A stretch of 64,000 bases of DNA, from NCBI RefSeq assembly GCF_900009265.2, contig NZ_LR735021.1, positions 250,136 to 314,135 on the forward strand, given 5' to 3'. The notes below the pieces were generated by a model. That model ran no database searches. It had not been told where the DNA came from and saw only the letters and a program-made list of their open reading frames with translations. Origin of the DNA: Planktothrix paucivesiculata PCC 9631. Its GTDB lineage: Bacteria; Cyanobacteriota; Cyanobacteriia; Cyanobacteriales; Microcoleaceae. The position numbers and the translations under genes are program-made. This document shows positions 1 through 8,156 of this stretch, one piece after another (within the stretch, counting starts at the first letter, position 1; each line of letters begins with the position of its first letter).

Positions 1-97
1 GCCAGATTTATACTAATTAACAGAGATTGTCTCGAACCCGCCCCTACAATTGAGGGATTTGATAATAGGGGAAAGTGCGATCACTATAAATAATATT

Positions 98-427
98 ATG
101 GAAAGTCAACCCAGGGAGATTCAACGTTATGTGACACCAGATGGTAAAATTCCCTTTGATCAGTGGTACGAATCCCTAAGCGACGCTAAAACTCAATATA
201 AAATAGATGCAAGGATAGAACGAATTGCGTTAGGTAATTTAGGAGATTACCGTTTTGTAGGAGCAGGGGTTTATGAGTTCAGAATTAATTATGGCCCTGG
301 TTATCGCCTTTACTTTGGACAAATCGGATTAAAAATTGTGTTATTGCTGTTTGGGGGAGATAAAAGCACCCAAAAACAAGATATTCGTCAAGCTCAGGAG
401 TATTGGAAAGATTATGACAAACATTAA
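98..427 (+). CDS. RelE/HigB-like toxin (addiction-module killer family)
   Basis: A 109-residue protein resembling the phage-derived RelE/ParE superfamily 'addiction module killer' toxins, which usually act as ribosome-dependent mRNA interferases. Visible family marks are an early FDQWYESL segment, a central RIERIALGNLGD helix region and a late YRLYFGQ strand followed by LLLFGGDKSTQKQDI, typical of the family's C-terminal half. An in-frame start exists at 50, but the ATG at 98 gives the usual family length. The downstream antitoxin gene overlaps its 3' end by 14 bases, so the pair is almost certainly co-translated. The family assignment is good; toxicity is inferred. Confidence 0.82.
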   Translation: MESQPREIQRYVTPDGKIPFDQWYESLSDAKTQYKIDARIERIALGNLGDYRFVGAGVYEFRINYGPGYRLYFGQIGLKIVLLLFGGDKSTQKQDIRQAQEYWKDYDKH

Positions 428-749
428 AATACCAACTTCTAAACCCTATCAGGATTTTATAATTGAAAAGCTGAAAAATTCTGAACACGCTGCGGGTTTT
501 TTGACCGCAATATTAGAAGAAGAAAACCCCGAACCTGAATTATTGAAAAATGCGATCGCTAAGGTAATTGAAGCAAAATATCAAAATCAAGATTTATCAA
601 ACGAAGCCAAATTATGTTATGAAAAACTTAATCACCTGTTAACAGAATCAGGTTGTGCTGAAATTTATGGTTTTATTGAATTATTGAATAGTTTGGGATT
701 TGAGATTTCAATTCATGTTAAAGAATATATTACAGAAATTGACGAATAA
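414..749 (+). CDS. Antitoxin of the RelE/HigB-like pair (HigA-like)
   Basis: A 111-residue protein starting inside the toxin gene at 414. The N-terminus (PYQDFIIEKLKNSEHAAGFL, then AILEEENPEPELL) matches the 'addiction module antidote protein' family, whose members neutralise the cognate toxin and repress the operon through a C-terminal HTH. Here the HTH region (YEKLNHLLTESG..FIELLNSLGFEIS) is divergent from the usual ESLYKAL-type recognition helix, so its DNA binding may be altered. The frame is open from 336, but the upstream part only shadows the toxin gene. Position and family both support a TA module. Confidence 0.78.
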   Translation: MTNIKIPTSKPYQDFIIEKLKNSEHAAGFLTAILEEENPEPELLKNAIAKVIEAKYQNQDLSNEAKLCYEKLNHLLTESGCAEIYGFIELLNSLGFEISIHVKEYITEIDE

Positions 750-807
750 GAACCTGCGATCGCTTGATCATTAAGGCGACTCTTATTTTTATCTTTAACC
801 TTTGGAA

Positions 808-881
808 CGGGACTGACGGGGCTCGAACCCGCAACTTCCGCCGTGACAGGGCGGTGCTCTAACCAATTGAACTACAGTCCC
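808..881 (-). tRNA. tRNA-Asp (anticodon GTC)
   Basis: Read on the minus strand, a full cloverleaf folds: a 7-bp acceptor stem GGGACTG/CAGTCCC, D arm with GTTC/GAGC and AATTGGTTA loop, anticodon stem CCGCC/GGCGG around loop CTGTCAC (anticodon GTC), a 5-nt variable loop and a T arm GCGGG/CCCGT with loop TTCGAGC. The discriminator base is G, as expected for tRNA-Asp. CCA is not encoded. Confidence 0.97.
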
Positions 882-990
882 TTGCTGTCGTTCTTTTTTT
901 TGCGACAATTTTTATTATTACTGCTTTTTTCTAATTTGTCAAGCCTTTCTAGGAAAATTTTTTTCAGGGGGCTTTGGGCTGAGTTGGGCA

Positions 991-2028
991 GTGAAAGCTA
1001 AACTGAAAAAAAGATATGGGGAGGGATTCTCAGTGAATATAGGGCTGAAGCCATTCGATAGGTTAACCCAGGCTGAACTCAATATCTGGGTGAAGGAAGG
1101 ACAACAACGGAGTCAACTCGGCCAGTTACCCAGCTATATTCCCCAATTAGCCCAGGTGAACCCCCAGGAATTTGTCGTTAAAATCCTGACGATCCCAGGC
1201 CCATCCTATCAGGCGGGGAATGAAGCCCTGCGATTTCCGGTAATGAGTGTGATCAAGTGCTTTCTATTATTGAATCGACTGCTGGAATTGGGGGAGGAGC
1301 GGGTATTCCAACGGGTGGGGGTGCAACCTTCCGATCAGCCGTTTAATTCCCTGGAACAGCTAGAGTCCGATGGCGGATGGCCCCGGAATCCGATGATTAA
1401 TAGTGGGGCGATCGCCCTAGCCGGATTGCTCCCCGGAAAGGATGCGGATACTCGCTGTCAGTATCTCTGTTCCTGGTTAAATCAATTCGGCGATTGTCAG
1501 TTAGTCTTAGACCGAGATATTCTGGAGTCCGTGCGTTCAGCCCCCAACGCCAAAAACCAAGCCCTGGTTTCCACCCTGGCGGCTGCGGGTTATTTGGAGT
1601 ATCCCGAGATCACCCTAGATACCTATAACCAAATCTGTTGTTTATCGGCCACCATTTCCGATTTAGCAAAATTGGGTTTGTTATTACTAAAACCGCCCAA
1701 TCCCCAGTGGCAAAATGCCAGTCGGATTGTCAAAGCTTTAATGATGACCTGTGGGCTATATGAAACATCAGGACAGTTTGCGGTGAAGGTGGGAGTCCCA
1801 ACTAAATCCGGGGTGAGTGGGGCGGTATTATCAATTATTCCTGACCTGGGGGCGATCGCTTGTTATAGTCCTCCCCTTGATTCCCAAGGAAATTCTATGG
1901 GAGGTTTATTTTTGATTGAAAAAATGGTTGAAACTGTGAACTACCCACACTTCTCTAGGAGTAAGTGTGGGCTTCTAGCATCAACGGGGATAGCATCAGA
2001 AGAAACAGAAGTTTGTTCCGGTGACTGA
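991..2028 (+). CDS. glsA: Glutaminase A, 3' end replaced by an insertion element
   Basis: Beta-lactamase-fold glutaminase (glutamine to glutamate plus ammonia). The SxxK serine-lysine pair is at S86-V-I-K89 and the family segment NPMINSGAIA follows. GTG start at 991. Residues 1-317 are native; the last 28 residues (318-345) are read from the right end of an inserted tnpB element. The displaced native end lies at 3369-3395 and would restore a C-terminus of QLNLSLFN. Only about eight residues are lost, all downstream of the recognisable catalytic core, so activity could survive, but the foreign tail and the antisense tnpB transcript may lower it. Confidence 0.9.
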   Translation: MKAKLKKRYGEGFSVNIGLKPFDRLTQAELNIWVKEGQQRSQLGQLPSYIPQLAQVNPQEFVVKILTIPGPSYQAGNEALRFPVMSVIKCFLLLNRLLELGEERVFQRVGVQPSDQPFNSLEQLESDGGWPRNPMINSGAIALAGLLPGKDADTRCQYLCSWLNQFGDCQLVLDRDILESVRSAPNAKNQALVSTLAAAGYLEYPEITLDTYNQICCLSATISDLAKLGLLLLKPPNPQWQNASRIVKALMMTCGLYETSGQFAVKVGVPTKSGVSGAVLSIIPDLGAIACYSPPLDSQGNSMGGLFLIEKMVETVNYPHFSRSKCGLLASTGIASEETEVCSGD

Positions 2029-3197
2029 CATCCCCTCAGACTAGCAGTATCGCTGGTTCCCAACGATAAAACTTGTACTGAGCATAGTCGAAGTATCCGC
2101 AAGGCTTCATTTTTGATATTGATCGACGCATTAATATCACGGTCATGGGTAGTTTGACAATGTTCGCAAGTCCAACTTCTAATATCAAGTGGTAAACTAC
2201 CGACTTGATTTAGACAGACGTTACAAGTTTTAGAAGAAGGGAAAAACCGATCAATTTCGATATAGGTTTTCCCTTCTTTTTCGGCTTTGTACTTGAGCAT
2301 TGTACCAAACATTCCCCAACCACAATCGCTAATTGACTTGGCTAGTTTATGGTTTTTAACCATATTTTTAACTCCTAGATTTTCTACAGCAATCACTTGG
2401 TTTTCGTCAACTATCTTGCGGGATAGCTTGTGTAGAAAATCTTCTCGGCCACGAGCAATCTTAGCGTGGACTTTGGCAACTTTTAATCTTGCTTTTTGTC
2501 TACTATTACTTCCACTTCGACTACGCTCAGTGCAAGCCTTTTGTTTACGAGATAATTTTTGTTGTTTTCGCTTTAAATTGCGTTGATGTTTAGCAAAGTG
2601 TTTGGGGTTACTATATTTATCTCCATCGCTGGTGATTGCCAAGTGTGTTAATCCTAAGTCAATGCCAATTGCTTTTCCATTGGTTGATGAATTAGGTATT
2701 TCCTTACCGTCATCAACTAACACCGATGCGTGGTATTTCCCATCACGATTCTTTGAGATAGTAACGGTTTTGATTAGCCCTTTAAATTCTCGGTGGCGAC
2801 GACAATAAATTAACCCCACTTTACCGGGTAATTTCAGGTAATCCCCTTCAAATTTAACACTTTGGGGATAACTGATTGATTGTCTGCCATGCTTGGATTT
2901 GAATTGAGGTAATCTTGCCCGTTTCTCAAAGAAGTTTTTGTAAGCGGTAGACAAATTGAGAGCGACAACTTGTAAGCATTGGGAGTAAGCATCTTTTAAC
3001 CAAGGATATTCCTTTTTGAGTTCAGGTAACAATCCTTGAATTGCTTTTCTGAATAATCCTTTTCCCGTTTGCTTATAGGTTTCTTGACACAAATTTAGGG
3101 CATAATTCCAATACCAACGGCAACAACCAAAACTTTTGGCTAAGGTAATCTGCTGTTCAGTCGTTGGATAGATTCGGAACTTATACCCTTGAAACAT
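1941..3197 (-). CDS. tnpB: TnpB, RNA-guided nuclease of IS200/IS605 family
   Basis: Full-length TnpB, 418 aa from the ATG at 3197 (a TTG at 3209 could add four residues). All three RuvC acidic residues are present: D180 in GIDLG, E272 in VENL and D354 in DRDINAS; a zinc ribbon CxxC...CxxC uses C325, C328, C344 and C347. The N-terminus FQGYKFRIYP is typical. Two copies of a dispersed 18-bp repeat have become coding: one gives CTERSRS at about residues 222-228, the other lies near the C-terminus. The reading frame runs to the very end of the element, overlapping the right-end hairpin. Likely catalytically competent. Confidence 0.93.
   Translation of the reverse strand: MFQGYKFRIYPTTEQQITLAKSFGCCRWYWNYALNLCQETYKQTGKGLFRKAIQGLLPELKKEYPWLKDAYSQCLQVVALNLSTAYKNFFEKRARLPQFKSKHGRQSISYPQSVKFEGDYLKLPGKVGLIYCRRHREFKGLIKTVTISKNRDGKYHASVLVDDGKEIPNSSTNGKAIGIDLGLTHLAITSDGDKYSNPKHFAKHQRNLKRKQQKLSRKQKACTERSRSGSNSRQKARLKVAKVHAKIARGREDFLHKLSRKIVDENQVIAVENLGVKNMVKNHKLAKSISDCGWGMFGTMLKYKAEKEGKTYIEIDRFFPSSKTCNVCLNQVGSLPLDIRSWTCEHCQTTHDRDINASINIKNEALRILRLCSVQVLSLGTSDTASLRGCQSPEQTSVSSDAIPVDARSPHLLLEKCG
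1942..2070 (-). ncRNA. Putative omega (re)RNA at the tnpB 3' end
   Basis: In this family the guide RNA derives from the 3' end of tnpB plus the right end, with the guide read from the flanking DNA. The right-end hairpin here has arms CCCACACTT/AAGTGTGGG (1944-1971). The predicted guide is the minus strand just left of 1942, i.e. antisense to glsA codons about 311-317. The 5' limit at 2070 is a guess. No transcript evidence. Confidence 0.4.
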
Positions 3198-3273
3198 TGT
3201 TACTTTCAAAACTCTTTGATATACTCTAACATATTATTGTTAATTTTGTCGGGATTGACCGACCAAAATTAAC

Positions 3274-3358
3274 TTGGGGGAGTCCATGTAACCCACACTG
3301 ATTTGGTGGTTGTTTTTTTGTTTTGTGAAATTCAGTGTGGGACTTATCGCTCCCCCAA
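3274..3358 (-). repeat. Left-end hairpin of the tnpB element
   Basis: Nested inverted repeats: outer arms TTGGGGGAG (3274-3282) and CTCCCCCAA (3350-3358), inner arms CCCACACTGATTT and AAATTCAGTGTGGG. Such subterminal hairpins are recognised by the Y1 transposase in IS200/IS605 elements. The shared CCCACACT stem with the other end supports both as ends of one element. Confidence 0.7.
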
Positions 3359-3368
3359 ACCCCCTCGT

Positions 3369-3395
3369 CAGTTAAATTTGAGTCTGTTTAATTAA
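3369..3395 (+). pseudogene. glsA: Displaced 3' end of glsA
   Basis: The codons read Q-L-N-L-S-L-F-N-stop, a typical glutaminase C-terminus (compare endings such as LNLSLF). It lies just beyond the left-end hairpin and is in the frame needed to complete the glutaminase interrupted at 1941. The exact junction may shift by a few bases. Confidence 0.75.
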
Positions 3396-3493
3396 TTGAT
3401 TTTTATAGTATTGAGAATCTAACATCCTCCTGTAGCCTTCGGCAAGGAAGGGCTAGTTACGATACAATTCAACTAAAAGCTACTCTAAGTATT

Positions 3494-3970
3494 ATGACAA
3501 GCACAGAACAAGCCCCACTAACGACCGAAACAAACGATGAGCTCATTGAGTCTGCCATGGCGACGGTCAAACCCTCAGAAGAAATTGAAGCCGTCCTGGC
3601 GGGGTTAGCCCAAGACCAGAAGGTCATGGTCAGCAATTCCGAAACAGCTAAGGTTTGGCAGTTTGAATACGGGACGGTGGAGGTTTTTGTGCAACTCACC
3701 GGAGAAACTGATGAAGATACTCTCACGGTTTGGGCGACGGTACTCAAATTTCCGGTTAAAAATGAAAATCAGTTAATGCGAAGATTATTAGAAATGAACT
3801 GGTTATCGACATTAGAATCCCATTTTGCGATTACTAATGATCAAGTTGTGGTTTTATCTAGTCGAACTTTAGCCGAAATATCTGCCACCGAAATCTCACG
3901 TATTATTACCATTGTGGCAACAATTGCCGATAATAACGATGATAGCTTACAAGCCGAATTCGGTGTCTAA
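3494..3970 (+). CDS. YbjN-domain protein
   Basis: A 158-residue acidic protein. The central part (VWQFEYGTVEVFVQLTGE, then TLTVWATVLKFP) and the ...LLEMNWLSTLESHFAIT stretch fit the YbjN fold, a type III secretion chaperone-like fold. The cyanobacterial copies are of unknown function. It lies 100 bp after the glsA remnant and overlaps the downstream ligase gene by eight bases if that gene starts at GTG 3963, which suggests translational coupling. Confidence 0.8.
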   Translation: MTSTEQAPLTTETNDELIESAMATVKPSEEIEAVLAGLAQDQKVMVSNSETAKVWQFEYGTVEVFVQLTGETDEDTLTVWATVLKFPVKNENQLMRRLLEMNWLSTLESHFAITNDQVVVLSSRTLAEISATEISRIITIVATIADNNDDSLQAEFGV

Positions 3971-4730
3971 TATTTGGCGTTTAATTCCCGTATTTAAAGC
4001 CTCGGGACATCTACAAATGGCAATTGACCATTGGTTGTTTCGTCAGCATCAACAGGGAAAACACCCCCCTACTTTACGGTTTTATCTTTGGGAACCTGCG
4101 AGTATTTCTTTAGGTTATCATCAGAAATCTTGGCCGGAACATTGGCAACGGTTAACCTGGCAAAACCAACCTTTAGAGTTAGTTAAACGTCCCACCGGAG
4201 GCAGGGCAGTTTTACATCAAGGGGATTTAACCTATGCGGTGATTGCTTCGGAATTACCCGAAAATTCTAGGGCAGCCTATCAAACAGTATGCCAATTTTT
4301 AATTGACGGATGGCGATCGCTCGGCTATGAACTCCATTATGGTTCCACCGAACGGGGATATATTCACAACCCCAACTGTTTTGCCACCGCCACCGCCGCG
4401 GATTTAATTTTATCCGATGGTACTAAATTAATTGGAAGCGCCCAACTCAAGAGTAATGGGACAATCCTACAACATGGCTCCATTCGATTAACCCCCGATG
4501 CGGAACTGTTTCGTCAGGTATTTGGTCGGGAAATGCCCTCACCGACTTTAAGCACTTTACCCTCGGGAGAGGAGTTGATTTCAACGGTCATTGATGGCTT
4601 GGCGGTTGCCGCCCGGTTTTGGTTCGGGGGAGAATGGGTAATCCAACCCCTCTCGGAAACGGAATTACAGACCATTCAAACCGAGTATTCAAGCCATTGG
4701 GGCGTATTTTCTGACCCCATGGTAGTTTAA
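3963..4730 (+). CDS. Lipoate/octanoate-protein ligase family protein
   Basis: 255 residues of the biotin/lipoate A/B ligase fold (LplA/LipM-like), which transfers lipoyl or octanoyl groups to acceptor domains of oxo-acid dehydrogenases and the glycine cleavage H protein. Diagnostic segments are the RRPTGGRAV-type motif (here KRPTGGRAVLHQGDLTY), then KLIGSAQLKSNGTILQHGS with the catalytic-region lysine. I chose the GTG at 3963 because the family normally begins a few residues before WRLI; the frame is open from 3912, inside the ybjN gene. Which acyl donor it uses cannot be told from sequence. Confidence 0.85.
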   Translation: MSNIWRLIPVFKASGHLQMAIDHWLFRQHQQGKHPPTLRFYLWEPASISLGYHQKSWPEHWQRLTWQNQPLELVKRPTGGRAVLHQGDLTYAVIASELPENSRAAYQTVCQFLIDGWRSLGYELHYGSTERGYIHNPNCFATATAADLILSDGTKLIGSAQLKSNGTILQHGSIRLTPDAELFRQVFGREMPSPTLSTLPSGEELISTVIDGLAVAARFWFGGEWVIQPLSETELQTIQTEYSSHWGVFSDPMVV

Positions 4731-4769
4731 GATTAGCAAGGAAAACCCACCCCAGTTAAAGATAAAAAA

Positions 4770-5972
4770 ATGGATACAAAAGCATTTAGACGTTCCTTAC
4801 AACAGTCCCAAACCTATCATCGTAAAGGCTTTGGTCATGAGGAAGAAGTGGCAAATGTCATGAACTCCGCCTATCAAAGTTCTTTAATTCAAGAAATTAG
4901 AGAGAATAACTATAGGATGAAACGGGGAAATGTTACGATTCAAATGGCTCAATCCTTTGGGTTTTGTTGGGGTGTGGAACGGGCTGTCGCCATGGCCTAT
5001 GAAACTCGTCAACATTTCCCGACGGAAAATATTTGGATTACTAACGAAATTATTCATAATCCTTCGGTGAATCAACATTTAAAGGATATGAAAGTGGAGT
5101 TTATTCCGGTTGAAAATGGGAATAAGAATTTTTCCGTGGTTGATGCGGGGGATGTGGTGATTTTACCGGCTTTTGGAGCCAGTGTTCAAGAAATGCAAAC
5201 CTTGAACGAAAAAGGCTGTAAAATTGTCGATACGACTTGCCCTTGGGTGTCTAAAGTTTGGAATAGCGTTGAGAAACATAAAAAAAGAGATTATACCTCT
5301 ATTATTCATGGAAAATATAACCATGAGGAAACCGTTGCTACCAGTTCCTTTGCAGATAAATATTTAGTAGTTTTGAATTATCAAGAAGCGGAATATGTGT
5401 CTAATTATATTTTAAATGGAGGCGATCGTCAAGAGTTTTTAGCAAAATTTGTTCGGGCTTATTCGGAGGGTTTTGATCCCGATCAAGATTTAAGACAAAT
5501 TGGTATTGCTAACCAAACCACTATGCTGAAAAGTGAAACCGAACAAATCGGCAAACTGTTAGAGCATACGATGATTAAAAAATATGGCCCCGATCAATTA
5601 AATAATCATTTTCAAAGTTTTAATACCATTTGTGATGCTACCCAAGAACGTCAAGATGCCATGATTGGCATACTAGATCAACCGTTAGATTTGATAGTTG
5701 TGATTGGAGGATTTAATTCTTCTAATACCACCCATTTACAGGAAATGTCCGTGGAAAAAGGAATTTTATCCTATCATATTGACTGTGCCCAACGCATTTT
5801 AGAAAATAACCAGATTGAACATAAACCCTTGGGTAAGTCCTTAGAAATTCAAGAAAACTGGCTTCCTGATGGGGAGATTGTAGTCGGAATTACTTCCGGT
5901 GCATCAACTCCTGATAAAGTCGTGGAAGAAGTAATTGAACGAATTTTTTCACAAAAACTTTCTCTAGTTTAA
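4770..5972 (+). CDS. ispH: 4-hydroxy-3-methylbut-2-enyl diphosphate reductase
   Basis: IspH (LytB), last step of the MEP isoprenoid pathway, reducing HMBPP to IPP and DMAPP with a 4Fe-4S cluster. 400 aa, the long cyanobacterial/plastid form with an N-terminal extension before [16 protein letters not shown], which carries the first cluster cysteine. Later cysteines lie in [11 protein letters not shown] and [11 protein letters not shown]. The HGKYNHEET segment and [11 protein letters not shown] also match. Alone in its own unit. Confidence 0.97.
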   Translation: MDTKAFRRSLQQSQTYHRKGFGHEEEVANVMNSAYQSSLIQEIRENNYRMKRGNVTIQMAQSFGFCWGVERAVAMAYETRQHFPTENIWITNEIIHNPSVNQHLKDMKVEFIPVENGNKNFSVVDAGDVVILPAFGASVQEMQTLNEKGCKIVDTTCPWVSKVWNSVEKHKKRDYTSIIHGKYNHEETVATSSFADKYLVVLNYQEAEYVSNYILNGGDRQEFLAKFVRAYSEGFDPDQDLRQIGIANQTTMLKSETEQIGKLLEHTMIKKYGPDQLNNHFQSFNTICDATQERQDAMIGILDQPLDLIVVIGGFNSSNTTHLQEMSVEKGILSYHIDCAQRILENNQIEHKPLGKSLEIQENWLPDGEIVVGITSGASTPDKVVEEVIERIFSQKLSLV

Positions 5973-6005
5973 GGTTAAAAACTAAGGAAATTGACTCTCC
6001 CCTGA

Positions 6006-6067
6006 TTAGGATAATCAAGCTAGGTTATAATCATCCCGATTAACTTTTCCCGCCTTGATTATCCTAA
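6006..6067. terminator. Long inverted repeat downstream of ispH
   Basis: Perfect 14-bp arms TTAGGATAATCAAG (6006-6019) and CTTGATTATCCTAA (6054-6067), separated by 34 bases and followed by TTTTATT. It may terminate ispH transcription or be a small palindromic repeat element; the long loop is unusual for a simple terminator. Confidence 0.45.
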
Positions 6068-6133
6068 TTTTATTAAACCCTAAAGACACAAACAAAAAAA
6101 TATAATGAGTTTCCAGACTCCCATCCTTTTCTT

Positions 6134-6748
6134 ATGATTCAATCAGCAACAAAACTCTTAAATGTTGATCAATTTATTACTGAATATGGTGATAGCGATC
6201 GCCATGAATTAATAGATGGGGAGTTAATTGAAATGGAACCGACTGGACTACACGAACAAGTAGGAGCTTTTATCAGTCGAAAACTAAATGTAGAAATTGA
6301 TCGTCAAGACCTGCCTTCCCTAATTCCCCATCGTTGTTTGATCAAACTATTAGGAACAGAAACCGCTTTTCGTCCCGATCTCATTGTATTAGATCAAACA
6401 AAACTGATTGATGAACCCCTATGGGAACAAAAACCTATAATTACATCAGGAAAATCCATTCAACTCATTGCTGAAGTTGTCAGTACCAACTGGCAAAATG
6501 ATTATGCCCGGAAGGTGGAAGATTATGCTTTATTTGGAGTTGCTGAATATTGGATTATTGATTATTTAGGAATAGGAGGTAGAGAATATATTGGTAAACC
6601 AAAACAACCTACTCTTACTATTTGCAATCTAGTCGGTGATCAGTATCAAAAACAATTATTTCAAAATAATGATTTATTGGTTTCATCAATCTTTCCCAAT
6701 TTAAAAATCACCGCCCAACAAATTTTTGCAGCAGGTCGTATCGTGTAA
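6134..6748 (+). CDS. Uma2 family (DUF820) putative endonuclease
   Basis: 204 residues. DUF820/Uma2 proteins have a PD-(D/E)XK fold and are greatly expanded in cyanobacteria; function is unknown. Seen here: an early YGDSDRHELIDGELIEM, FRPDLIVLD with the acidic metal ligand, then IQLIAEVVSTNW and DYARKVEDYALFGVAEYWIID, the family's core. The motif set looks complete. No partner gene is adjacent on this strand. Confidence 0.9.
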   Translation: MIQSATKLLNVDQFITEYGDSDRHELIDGELIEMEPTGLHEQVGAFISRKLNVEIDRQDLPSLIPHRCLIKLLGTETAFRPDLIVLDQTKLIDEPLWEQKPIITSGKSIQLIAEVVSTNWQNDYARKVEDYALFGVAEYWIIDYLGIGGREYIGKPKQPTLTICNLVGDQYQKQLFQNNDLLVSSIFPNLKITAQQIFAAGRIV

Positions 6749-6847
6749 CATTATGACCTTGAATAACTTTGAGTGTAAAGGTTGTTTCTCTAATATAATC
6801 AGAATTGTTTCAACTCACGGGCGATAGATTAAATCCCTTCAACATAA

Positions 6848-7072
6848 TTAGCTCAGAACTCGTGCTTGGGCAATTTCTCTATTACCAATAGCCCGAATTT
6901 GAGAACTAAATAAAGAAATAATAGTAATTGTTTGACCTGTGAGGGTCATAAATTCTACTTCGTATCCTAAACCTTCTTGATGGACTAAAACTACAGTACC
7001 AATATCGCCTGCTTTTAAATTATATTCGGCTAAATCATGGGTTAAAACCACTCGGTCTAATTCAGTAATCAT
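6848..7072 (-). CDS. DUF4926 protein, possible antitoxin/immunity partner
   Basis: 74 residues, a small SH3-like beta protein (ITELDRVVLTHDL, then LKAGDIGTVVLVH and YEVEFMTLTGQT) characteristic of DUF4926. It lies 29 bp after the stop of the DUF6883 gene, same strand. In this family small size and repeated pairing with a neighbouring DUF6883-type protein make a toxin-antitoxin-like pair plausible; that is inference. Confidence 0.75.
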   Translation of the reverse strand: MITELDRVVLTHDLAEYNLKAGDIGTVVLVHQEGLGYEVEFMTLTGQTITIISLFSSQIRAIGNREIAQARVLS

Positions 7073-7101
7073 ATTAGTTTAGTTAATTTGATCTGAGGAT
7101 T

Positions 7102-7437
7102 TTATTCTAGTGGATATGCGCTAACCAGTCTAGGATTATCATCTCCGGTGGCAATAAACCAAACAGAACGAACTTCTGGGTTCCTACCATCTGGGGTCAT
7201 GAGTATACCCTCAATAACGTACCGTGTTCCAAAAGGAGATGTTTCGATTTTAGCTAATTCATGATCAGCAGCATGATTGATGAAAGCTTTAGCCATTATT
7301 TCCCAGGAATTAACCGTAAACCCAAACCGGAGAAAAAAATTTGCCTTACTTTTGCCATCAGGATGAGTCGGTGACAGTAAATATTCTGTAATTTTTTTCT
7401 GTGGAACTATGGCTTGCCGATAATTGGGTAGTTTCAA
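7102..7437 (-). CDS. DUF6883 protein
   Basis: 111 residues: an N-terminal KLPNYRQAIVPQKKITEYLLSPTHPDGKSK motif region (the part around YLLSPTHPDGK is the family signature), then a RFGF..W.. segment and a final RSVWFIATGDDNPRLVSAYP strand. The fold reminds one of small RNase-type or polymorphic-toxin domains, but no function is established that I can name. It is probably co-transcribed with the DUF4926 gene downstream. Confidence 0.7.
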   Translation of the reverse strand: MKLPNYRQAIVPQKKITEYLLSPTHPDGKSKANFFLRFGFTVNSWEIMAKAFINHAADHELAKIETSPFGTRYVIEGILMTPDGRNPEVRSVWFIATGDDNPRLVSAYPLE

Positions 7438-7557
7438 GCAATTTCTCCCATAAAATTTTTGAGTTAATCAAATCAATGATATTATCTCAAATGCCAAAAA
7501 ACTGGCTAAAAATTAGGCCGTTGATTCCTAATCAACCCATCAAATTATCTTGCCAAT

Positions 7558-8106
7558 TTAAGACGCTGGAGAATCGCTGGTAAAATAAATATGACCTAGG
7601 GTTTTTCCCTGATAAACTCGTTTAGTTAAACGCCAACCGGGTTCTAAAATTATTTTAGCGAAACCACTGGTAAATCCGTAGGTTCTGCCAATAATAATCG
7701 GTGGCGCGTAGACATCAGCCCGGGACTGGGCGACCAGCAAAATATCATTAGGGGTACTTTGAACACTCAACGCATGGGAGAGCACCAAATCTGTCCCAGC
7801 CATTCTCACCGAATAACCGTTACTATCGGTGGCCCGTCCACAAATCCCAGTAAAATCAAAATTCAGCAGTAATGGATCAATCATCGTGGGTTGACTACCA
7901 CTCTCACTCCAACAGGGGCGACTATCCGAGACCTGTTCCACAATAACTAAAGTATGTCCAAAGGCGCGGGGGACAGCGATCGCCACAAATCGATCCTGTT
8001 CTACCTCTTTTTGATCAAAATCAACCGCGATCGCATTTAAGCTAAAACCCAGGACTGATATCCCGATGATCAATGCTGTAATAGTTTGCTTTAGTGATAG
8101 TTTCAT
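7558..8106 (-). CDS. DUF3747 exported protein
   Basis: 182 aa from the ATG at 8106 (the frame stays open to 8136). Residues 1-28 form a signal peptide: K-rich start, hydrophobic core ALIIGISVLGFSLN and an AIA-V cleavage site. The mature part contains the conserved FDQKEV..RFVAIAVP start, RPCWSESGSQP and GICGRATDSNGYSVR segments of DUF3747, a cyanobacterial family of unknown function, likely periplasmic or surface located. The gene stands alone, reading away from the MBL gene 51 bp upstream on the same strand. Confidence 0.82.
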   Translation of the reverse strand: MKLSLKQTITALIIGISVLGFSLNAIAVDFDQKEVEQDRFVAIAVPRAFGHTLVIVEQVSDSRPCWSESGSQPTMIDPLLLNFDFTGICGRATDSNGYSVRMAGTDLVLSHALSVQSTPNDILLVAQSRADVYAPPIIIGRTYGFTSGFAKIILEPGWRLTKRVYQGKTLGHIYFTSDSPAS

Positions 8107-8156
8107 CTGGATTTTTGCACCGTCTAATGGCAACAAGAACTGACTCTAAATATTTT

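Larger units (their letters stand above)
1942..3368 (-). mobile_element. tnpB-only IS200/IS605 (IS1341-like) element inserted in glsA
   Basis: The boundaries are inferred from where the glutaminase reading frame stops (codon 317, ending at 1941) and where its natural C-terminal codons resume (3369). About 1.43 kb. It carries only tnpB, no tnpA Y1 transposase, so it would need a helper in trans. Both ends have hairpins built on a shared CCCACACT stem: 1944-1971 at the tnpB 3' side and 3274-3358 at the other side. No target-site duplication is seen, as expected for this family. Confidence 0.85.

Noticed and set aside
991..2028. Calling glsA a dead pseudogene
   Set aside because: Only about eight C-terminal residues are replaced and the visible catalytic motifs are intact, so loss of function is not shown.
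2287..2808. Open frames antisense to tnpB
   Set aside because: Shadows of the tnpB coding strand with low-complexity, non-protein-like sequence.
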